Assembly (NCBI RefSeq): GCF_023650955.1
Contig: NZ_CP098039.1
Coordinates: 806,001 to 870,000, forward strand
DNA length: 64,000 bases
From: Thermosynechococcus sp. HN-54
Lineage (GTDB): Bacteria > Cyanobacteriota > Cyanobacteriia > Thermosynechococcales > Thermosynechococcaceae
Direction: 5' to 3'
Within the stretch, counting starts at the first letter, position 1. Every line of letters begins with the position of its first letter. Position numbers and translations under genes: made by a program. Of the stretch, positions 58,544-64,000 are shown in pieces. Below the pieces are notes generated by a model. That model did not search any database. It worked only from the letters and a program-made list of their open reading frames with translations, and was not told where the DNA came from.

Positions 58544-59913
58544 TGGGATACAAGCCCCGTCCTGCTACGCACGACCTAACGGTCTACAGGACGGCTTTTC
58601 TTGATTCCTAATGTACTCGATTAGAACCCATTAACTTTAGCAGATACTCGGCAAATGAGCTTTTAATAGAAACAGGCCACTTCTATTAGACACCGTGAAA
58701 GTCCGATACCAGTACAGAATCTACCCAACTCCGGGGCAACAGTCCAAACTTGCTCGGCTGTTCGGTTGTTGTCGTGTCGTCTGGAATGATGCATTAGCAT
58801 TAATCAAATCAATCCCAAAGGGCGAGAAGTGGCCTAGCAATACTGAATTGCAGAAGCTCTGTATCACTCATGCCAAGCAAACCAAGGAACGACACTGGCT
58901 GGCAGAGGTCAGCAACATCCCCTTGCAGCAGTCCATCCGAGACCTAGCAGCCGCCTTGAAGAACTTCTTTGAGTCTCGGAAAGGGAAACAGGTTGGATTC
59001 CCTCGCTTCAAGAAGAAAACCAACGAGCAGTCCGCGCGGTTCACGAGAGGCGGTTTTGCAATCAAGGGGAAGAAGGTTTACCTCGCCAAGATTGGTGAAG
59101 TCAAAACCAAGTGGTCTAGACCATTACCGTCTGAACCCAGTTCAGTCACGGTCATCAAAGACTGCGCTGGACGATATTTTCTCAGCTTTGTGGTTGAGAT
59201 TGAACCTGTTCACATCGAACCTAAGAACCAAGGGGTCGGCGTGGATTTGGGATTGGAAACGCTCGCCACATTGAGCACGGGTGAAAAGGTGAAAGCGCCC
59301 GACACCAGTGCGTTAGACCGCAAAATCCGTAAAGGGAAGCGCAAACTTGCCAGAGCAGTAAAAGGCTCAAAGCGGCGTGAACGGTTACGGATGGCGATTG
59401 CTCGTATGGAGTCCAAACAGCGTCATATACGCAAGGACTTCAACCAAAAGCTGGCAACTCGTTTAGTTCGAGACAACAGCGTGGTCGTGCTGGAAGACTT
59501 AAATGTCTCTGGCATGATGAAGAATCGGCAGCTGGCAAGAGCGATTCGTCGAGCGGGCTGGCGACAAATCAGAACGATGTGTGAGGCCAAGGGCAAGATG
59601 ATTGCAGATCGGGAAGTCAGGGTTATCAACCGATGGGAGCCAACTTCTCAGGTCTGCTCTTGTTGTGGGTATCGATGGGGTAAGTTAGACCTCTCGATTC
59701 GGTCTGTCGTTTGCCTGAACTGCGGGGCTGAACACGATAGAGATGAGAATGCCAGCAAGAATATTGAGGCGGCAGGACGATGCCGACCTGAATGGGCAAA
59801 CGCTAAGCAGTGTAAGACCTCCATGGAGGCGGTTGCTTGTTTGCCTACCCATCAGGAGCCAGCCGAGTGCTGGCAGACTGGGAATCCCCGTCCTTGAGGA
59901 CGGTGGAGGATGT
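58535..59913 (+). mobile_element. IS605-family (IS1341-type) TnpB-only insertion in sppA
   Basis: A 1379-base insertion within sppA carrying only tnpB. The sequence CAAAAAC is present at both junctions (58535-58541 and 59914-59920), so the exact ends are ambiguous within 7 bases; TTGAC immediately precedes the left copy, like an IS605-family target. Near the left end CCGTCCTG (58557-58564) and CAGGACGG (58587-58594) form a hairpin with an inner GACC/GGTC stem; near the right end CCGTCC (59888-59893) and GGACGG (59898-59903) form another. No Y1 transposase (TnpA) is present, so movement would need TnpA in trans. Confidence 0.88.
58695..59897 (+). CDS. tnpB: TnpB RNA-guided nuclease of IS605-family element
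   Basis: A 400-residue TnpB with the OrfB helix-turn-helix at the start, a split RuvC domain and a zinc ribbon. Catalytic residues appear intact: Asp184 (GVDLGLETLA), Glu267 (VVVLEDLNVSG) and Asp350 (HDRDENASKNI). The zinc ribbon cysteines are in CSCCG and CLNCG. TnpB is the ancestor-type of Cas12 and uses a right-end omegaRNA to cut DNA at a target next to a TAM. The start is GTG 58695. The TGA stop lies in the loop of the right-end hairpin. Its base composition is less GC-rich and lacks the HIP1 sites that pepper its neighbours, in keeping with foreign origin. Confidence 0.93.
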   Translation: MKVRYQYRIYPTPGQQSKLARLFGCCRVVWNDALALIKSIPKGEKWPSNTELQKLCITHAKQTKERHWLAEVSNIPLQQSIRDLAAALKNFFESRKGKQVGFPRFKKKTNEQSARFTRGGFAIKGKKVYLAKIGEVKTKWSRPLPSEPSSVTVIKDCAGRYFLSFVVEIEPVHIEPKNQGVGVDLGLETLATLSTGEKVKAPDTSALDRKIRKGKRKLARAVKGSKRRERLRMAIARMESKQRHIRKDFNQKLATRLVRDNSVVVLEDLNVSGMMKNRQLARAIRRAGWRQIRTMCEAKGKMIADREVRVINRWEPTSQVCSCCGYRWGKLDLSIRSVVCLNCGAEHDRDENASKNIEAAGRCRPEWANAKQCKTSMEAVACLPTHQEPAECWQTGNPRP

Positions 59914-59935
59914 CAAAAACTTGGTGTACTCCTGC
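59750..59935 (+). ncRNA. Candidate omegaRNA (reRNA) with guide in sppA
   Basis: In TnpB systems a right-end RNA overlaps the 3' end of tnpB and its guide is the ~16-20 bases just past the element. Here the right-end hairpin CCGTCC-TTGA-GGACGG is followed by GGAGGATGT, and the expected guide is the flanking sppA sequence starting around 59914. The 5' limit is a guess; only the 3' part is supported by sequence. Confidence 0.45.
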
Positions 59936-60675
59936 TCTAAACCCGCTTGAAAGACCTGAATTTCCTGTGGGGTGAGACGACGGAAGGGATTGCCCACGTC
60001 TTTGCCCCGACCGGCACTAAGGGTGCGCTCTTCTATACTATTGGCCGTGACACCCCCTAGAAAGAGACCATTGTCAAGACTCGTGGGGCGATCGTAGTAG
60101 AAGATGCTAGGCCCCAGAATGCCAATACTGCCAATCATACTGCCGTGGTCAGCATAGATCTTATCTGCGGCCACCATCGCCCAAACACCCCCAGAGGCAG
60201 AAATACCCTCAACAAAGGCATAGACAGGGTTCTGGGTGGCTTCACGGTAGGCTTTGGTCCCCTCGGCGATCGCCTGTGAGCCAAAGATCGTGCCCCCCGG
60301 TGTGCTGATGTTTAAAAAAACAGCCTTAATGGTTTTGTCCTTGGCAGCCTCCGCCAACTGCTGCTGTACTTCATAGCCGTAGGTAACCCCCACAAGGGGA
60401 GCAAAGAACGTATCCTCCTCGTTTTGAGGACTTCCCAGAATCAGTCCTGTGATGTCAATTCTAAGAATGCGATCGCGACTCGTTTCTTTGCCGCTGACGT
60501 GTTCATAAGGGCTAGTTTCACTTGCAGGTGCCAGGAGAACTCCTAAAAGGGCAAAGAAGACGGTGGCACTGAAGCCCACCACCCCTAGCGTGAAAAAAAA
60601 GGTCAGCGTGCCAAAGAAAATCAGACCACAGCGGTGAAACACACTTGGCCAAAAGGGGGGAAGTGAGCGCGTCAT
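59921..60675 (-). pseudogene. sppA: N-terminal piece of split sppA (S49 signal peptide peptidase), catalytic part
   Basis: Residues from ATG 60675 encode a membrane anchor (GLIFFGTLTFFFTLGVVGF) and the S49 protease core, with the nucleophile in SASGGVWAMVAAD (Ser near 159) and the general-base lysine in GRGKDVGNPFRRL (near 225). At 59921 the frame runs into the insertion and ends in 21 foreign codons (from LTSSTVLK). The upstream TTG at 60726 is a poorer start. Without the insert the gene would be 370 residues. The last ~115 residues are lost here and lie at 58184. Whether the truncated core is stable or active is unknown. Confidence 0.87.
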
Positions 60676-60840
60676 GGATGAGCAGAAGAAACGGTTTGGG
60701 TATAATCTGAACAGCTTTTCAGTCAAATGTTTTACTTATTGTAGCCAGAGTAGGCGGTTTTCTCTTGTTTTTGCTCCTCACGACCCCCCTTGCCGTGTTG
60801 GCTCGTCATCATCCTTTTGCGAGGTAGGTTTTCTTCCCTA

Positions 60841-61122
60841 ATGAAGTCCTCTATTACCGCTGAGCAGTATCTCAATCACCCAACCTTTGGCTTGCTCTAT
60901 GGGGTATGTCCCCTTGATGAGCATCGGCAGCTCTTTACAACGCTGTATGCCCAACGGCTGTTCTTTGTTGTCAGTCAGCGGCCGGCGGGTATGGAGTTTG
61001 AGTCTATTAGTCGAACAGATGCGCGGATGCTCATTGAACAGCGGTTGCGATCGCTACGCCGTCTGGGTAAAACAGCTGAATACGAAGCCCTACAGGCCAT
61101 TTATCGGCAAGCTTTCATGTAA
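60841..61122 (+). CDS. pipX: PipX, PII-interacting coactivator of NtcA
   Basis: PipX binds 2-oxoglutarate-loaded NtcA to activate nitrogen genes and is sequestered by PII (GlnB) at high ADP/low 2-oxoglutarate. The 93-residue protein from ATG 60841 is unmistakable: YLNHPTFGLLYGVCPLDE, LFTTLYAQRLFFVVS, ESISRTDARMLIEQRLRSLRRLG and YEALQAIYRQAF, the Tudor-like domain and C-terminal helices. The ORF extends to 60790 but those residues are not conserved. It is divergent from sppA. I could not find an NtcA-type GTA-N8-TAC palindrome upstream. Confidence 0.95.
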   Translation: MKSSITAEQYLNHPTFGLLYGVCPLDEHRQLFTTLYAQRLFFVVSQRPAGMEFESISRTDARMLIEQRLRSLRRLGKTAEYEALQAIYRQAFM

Positions 61123-61176
61123 TTTTTATCCAGATTAGGAATTCGCTAGACTGAGGCTAGATTTTGGGGAGCGAGG

Positions 61177-62562
61177 ATGAGCTACGACTATGACCTGTTT
61201 GTGATTGGTGCCGGTTCCGGTGGCTTGGCAGCGTCTAAACGGGCGGCCTCCTATGGTGCAAAGGTGGCCATTGCCGAAGGGGACAAAGTCGGCGGTACCT
61301 GTGTCATTCGTGGTTGTGTGCCCAAAAAACTCCTCGTGTATGGATCAAAGTTTAGCCATCTCTTTGAAGACGCTGTAGGCTATGGCTGGCGCCCGGTTGA
61401 GGCCAAGTTGAACTGGGAGCGACTGATTCAAGCAGTCAACCAAGAGGTGAATCGCCTCAGTCAACTACACATTAGCTACCTTGAAAAGGCGGGAGTAGAG
61501 CTGTTGCCCTTTTTTGCCCGATTTGTGGATCCCCATACCCTAGAGCTTGTGGATCGCCAAGGACAAGTACAGGGGCAGGTGACAGCAGCGAAAATTTTGA
61601 TTGCCGTGGGGGGGGAAGCAATTAAACCTAATGTGCCGGGCATTGAACACAGTATTACGTCGCGGGAAATGTTTCTGCTGCCCAAGCAGCCAAAGCGCAT
61701 GGTCATTCTCGGTGGCGGCTACATCAGTGTTGAGTTTGCCGGCATCATGCAGGGGTTAGGAACTGAAGTCATCCACTTTTTGCGGGGCGATCGCCCCCTG
61801 CGCGGCTTTGATCAGGACATTCAAGATGGCGTTTACGAGGGCATGATTCGCCACGGCATTGATGTCCGTCCCCGGTGCCACATTACCAGCCTAAAGCTGA
61901 CGAAGAAGGGGAATATCCGCATTCGCTACGAACAGCAGGGGCAAACCTATGAAACCAAGGTGGATACAGTGCTGTGTGCTGTGGGGCGCGCGCCCAATTT
62001 GCAGGGGCTAGGTTTAGATCGGGCCGGGGTGCACTTGAGTACCAATAGCCAAGGAATCGTCGCTGTTGCTGTGGATGAATACTACCGCACCAACCAAGAA
62101 CATATCTTTGCCGTCGGCGATTGCACCAATCGCGTGAACCTCACCCCCGTAGCCATTGCCGAAGGCCGGGCTTTTGCGGATACCCAGTTTGGCAATCTGC
62201 CGCGCACCTTGAGCTATGAGAATATTCCCTCAGCGGTGTTTTCACAGCCGGAGGCAGCCTCGGTTGGGCTTTCGGAAGCGCAGGCCAAGGCGAAATTGGG
62301 AGAAGACAATGTGAAAATCTACCGTGCCGCCTTTCGCCCGATGTACCACAGCCTCACGGGTCGCAACGAAAAGGTGATTGTCAAATTGGTGGTCGAGAAA
62401 AATACGGAGTGGGTGCTCGGTGCCCACATGGTGGGGGACAATGCCGCTGAGATTATCCAAGGGATCGCGATCGCCCTGAAAATGGGCGCCACCAAGAAGG
62501 ACTTTGATGCCACAATGGCCATTCACCCCTCGACGGCGGAGGAGTTTGTCACGCTGCGTTAG
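61177..62562 (+). CDS. gor: Glutathione reductase
   Basis: An NADPH-dependent flavoenzyme that recycles glutathione disulfide. The 461-residue protein has the FAD motif VIGAGSGGLAASKRA, the redox pair Cys42/Cys47 in GGTCVIRGCVPKKL, the NADPH domain GGGYISVEFAGIMQGLG with downstream arginines (FLRGDRPLRGFD), and the C-terminal active-site histidine in MAIHPSTAEEF. This combination is typical of glutathione reductase rather than lipoamide dehydrogenase. It stands 54 bases after pipX on the same strand and overlaps the convergent protease by 14 bases. Confidence 0.95.
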   Translation: MSYDYDLFVIGAGSGGLAASKRAASYGAKVAIAEGDKVGGTCVIRGCVPKKLLVYGSKFSHLFEDAVGYGWRPVEAKLNWERLIQAVNQEVNRLSQLHISYLEKAGVELLPFFARFVDPHTLELVDRQGQVQGQVTAAKILIAVGGEAIKPNVPGIEHSITSREMFLLPKQPKRMVILGGGYISVEFAGIMQGLGTEVIHFLRGDRPLRGFDQDIQDGVYEGMIRHGIDVRPRCHITSLKLTKKGNIRIRYEQQGQTYETKVDTVLCAVGRAPNLQGLGLDRAGVHLSTNSQGIVAVAVDEYYRTNQEHIFAVGDCTNRVNLTPVAIAEGRAFADTQFGNLPRTLSYENIPSAVFSQPEAASVGLSEAQAKAKLGEDNVKIYRAAFRPMYHSLTGRNEKVIVKLVVEKNTEWVLGAHMVGDNAAEIIQGIAIALKMGATKKDFDATMAIHPSTAEEFVTLR

Positions 62563-63787
62563 TGGCCACTTGCACAGGACTGTGGAGCAGCTCTAGCGCT
62601 GCCAGATATTGGGGATCTGCTGCTGTACCCATGGCCATCAGACTCTCTGGTGCATCCAGAACTCGCCGATCTGGCTCAATCCCCACTTTGTTGATATTGT
62701 GATGGTTGGGGGTTTCGTAGTGGGCAATGGTAACCGCAAGGCCAGAGCCATCACTGAGGTTAAAGAGAGACTGAATTGAGCCTTTACCAAAGGTGCGATC
62801 GCCCACGAGTCGGGCACGGCCATGATCTTGAAGGGCACCGGCCAAAATCTCACTGGCACTGGCCGTTCCACCATTCACGAGCACGACTAGCGGATCGTGG
62901 GTGAGGGCAGAGCCACTGGCGTTGAGGCTATCCACAATCCCTTGGCGATCGACGGTATAGACAATCACGCCGGAGTCTAACCACAGTTGGGCAATTTCCA
63001 CGCCCGCCTGCAACAGTCCCCCTGGATTATTGCGCAGATCGAGGATGTACTCCTCCGCCCCCTGCTCTTCTAGCCTCTGAATGGCTTTGCGCATTTCCGT
63101 GGGCGCCATGGCACTAAACTGGCCGAGGCGAATATAGCCAATGGTGTGTCCCTGCACGTGGCGAACTTCAGCAACCACGGGGTTAATCTCAATGTGCCCC
63201 CGTTGCAGGATCAATTCTTGAGGCGCTTCATTACCCCGTTGCAGCAAAAGATGAACCGCGGAACCCGCCGCCCCCCGCATTCTTTCGGCTGCTTCATCAA
63301 GACTCAGCTTAGCCGTAGAAACGCCATCAATGGCAAGAATGCGATCCCTCGGTTGAATACCTGCTTGGGCAGCGGGCGAGCCATCAATGGGAGCAATCAC
63401 TTCGAGGACACCGGTTTCAGGGTCAGTGCTAATTTGCAAGCCGACACCCGTTAATTCCCCAGCCGTGGTCGTTTGCAGGCTACGAAATTGGGCGGGTCGC
63501 AGCAGCCGTGTAAAGGGATCCTCAAGGCTTGCCAGCATGGTTTGAATGGCCTCGTAGGTAGCCTCGCGATTGGGCAGGGGACGCTTTAGCGCCTTTTCGC
63601 GCACCAGCCACCAGTTTTGGCCATTGAAGGAGGGATCCACATAGGCTTGGTTGACAATCCGCCATGCCTCATTAAAGAGTTTCTGTTCCTCCGTCAGGGC
63701 GATCGCCGAGTCGGTGGGGAAAATGCCCCAAACCCCCACGAAGATAACCAAAAAACAAATGAGACGGTACAGCCAACGAACCCCCAT
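62549..63787 (-). CDS. Carboxyl-terminal processing protease (CtpA/CtpB, S41)
   Basis: A 412-residue exported S41 protease with a signal peptide (LYRLICFLVIFVGVWGI), a helical segment, a PDZ domain (~95-190; GVLEVIAPIDGSPAAQAGI), and the catalytic part with Ser in NGGTASASEI (near residue 309) and Lys in RTFGKGSIQS (near 334). Cyanobacterial CtpA trims the C terminus of D1 in photosystem II; which of the three paralogues (CtpA, B or C) this is cannot be told. The N terminus and length fit CtpA/CtpB. Its stop overlaps gor by 14 bases. Confidence 0.93.
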   Translation of the reverse strand: MGVRWLYRLICFLVIFVGVWGIFPTDSAIALTEEQKLFNEAWRIVNQAYVDPSFNGQNWWLVREKALKRPLPNREATYEAIQTMLASLEDPFTRLLRPAQFRSLQTTTAGELTGVGLQISTDPETGVLEVIAPIDGSPAAQAGIQPRDRILAIDGVSTAKLSLDEAAERMRGAAGSAVHLLLQRGNEAPQELILQRGHIEINPVVAEVRHVQGHTIGYIRLGQFSAMAPTEMRKAIQRLEEQGAEEYILDLRNNPGGLLQAGVEIAQLWLDSGVIVYTVDRQGIVDSLNASGSALTHDPLVVLVNGGTASASEILAGALQDHGRARLVGDRTFGKGSIQSLFNLSDGSGLAVTIAHYETPNHHNINKVGIEPDRRVLDAPESLMAMGTAADPQYLAALELLHSPVQVATNAA

Positions 63788-63852
63788 GATCTCTACCTGC
63801 TGATGCTTCTTTTTCCTAAGCTAGCACTAGAAAAATCTCTAGGAAGGCACGG

Positions 63853-64000
63853 CTACTCCTTGAGCACCACCTTGGGATGCAGGCGATCGCCCCCACTGAT
63901 GCCAACGCCCACACAAGTATCGCCAAAGGTAACGCCAACCAGAGTCTCCGCCGCAGGCAAGCCCTCAAAAAGAACGGCACGGCCATGGTACCAGTCCTTC
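63853..64000 (-). CDS. Probable tRNA pseudouridine synthase B, C-terminal end (cut by window edge)
   Basis: A minus-strand frame ends with TAG at 63853-63855. The last 48 residues end LHPKVVLKE after [13 protein letters not shown] and GISGGDRL; the pattern (WYHGRAVLF, short basic end) resembles the C-terminal PUA-like tail of cyanobacterial TruB. The gene continues beyond base 64000, so the catalytic part is out of view and the assignment is tentative. No other clear family fit was seen. Confidence 0.5.
   Translation of the reverse strand, partial: KDWYHGRAVLFEGLPAAETLVGVTFGDTCVGVGISGGDRLHPKVVLKE

Noticed and set aside
60727-60840. NtcA-binding site upstream of pipX
   Set aside because: I did not find GTA-N8-TAC in the gap; only GTA half-sites are present.

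Overview
The window is a compact, gene-dense piece of a cyanobacterial chromosome, very probably from a thermophilic Thermosynechococcus-type organism. The evidence is photosystem genes (psaE, psbD-psbC with a GTG-started, overlapping psbC), carotenoid genes (crtP/pds, crtB), pipX, ccsA, a chorismate lyase of the plastoquinone pathway, an SLH/OprB porin, and dozens of GCGATCGC (HIP1) palindromes inside genes. I saw no rRNA or tRNA genes, CRISPR array, prophage or group II intron.

Layout. 1-1018: the start of ribF (minus strand, cut by the window edge) and the leader of an ion transporter, which contains a clear ydaO/yuaA (c-di-AMP) riboswitch. 1019-7253: the transporter, then a minus-strand run reading chorismate lyase, crtP, crtB, phosphoribosyltransferase, pyrB and a mini-ferredoxin, mostly overlapping or a few bases apart. 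7381-10739: a TerB/nitrogenase-C-terminus protein, rimO and a degenerate histidine kinase. 10709-13434: psaE-mutM, a STAS protein and DAHP synthase. 13470-15803: an lptA-lptB-lptF-like LPS export operon. 15864-24798: holA, small envelope genes, an InrS/CsoR-type metal sensor, yggT-dam, a broken DUF3782-like gene, an M48 protease, selO and an LpxB-related gene. 24877-27304: psbD-psbC with an intrinsic terminator. 27839-30522: rbfA facing a sulfur module (TauE permease, rhodanese, ETHE1-type persulfide dioxygenase). 30713-35532: glcD, a CobW GTPase and a K+ channel-like RCK protein. 35745-45107: porin, FHA protein, MnmD-like methyltransferase, M50 protease, infC, and an RND efflux pair. 45171-53490: gyrA/parC-type subunit, tilS, ccsA, a YaaW-like protein and a SNF2 helicase. 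53500-64000: a PAS/GAF/GGDEF/EAL protein, trmD, an sppA gene split by a TnpB-only IS605-family element, pipX, glutathione reductase, a carboxyl-terminal protease and the end of a truB-like gene.

Most noteworthy observations: (1) sppA is interrupted by a 1379-bp TnpB element. Removing the insert restores one 370-codon reading frame, and the predicted omegaRNA guide would be sppA sequence. (2) A ~100-bp MITE-like repeat has CAGCCCTTTTC termini; two good copies and one degenerate copy lie in intergenic DNA, and one sits exactly at the rhodanese stop codon with a TTA duplication. (3) A c-di-AMP riboswitch precedes an ArsB/NhaD-like transporter. (4) An in-frame stop splits the DUF3782-like gene. 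These are the strongest candidates for something new; most of the rest is ordinary cyanobacterial housekeeping. No function was assigned by database search. All calls come from motifs and remembered family features.
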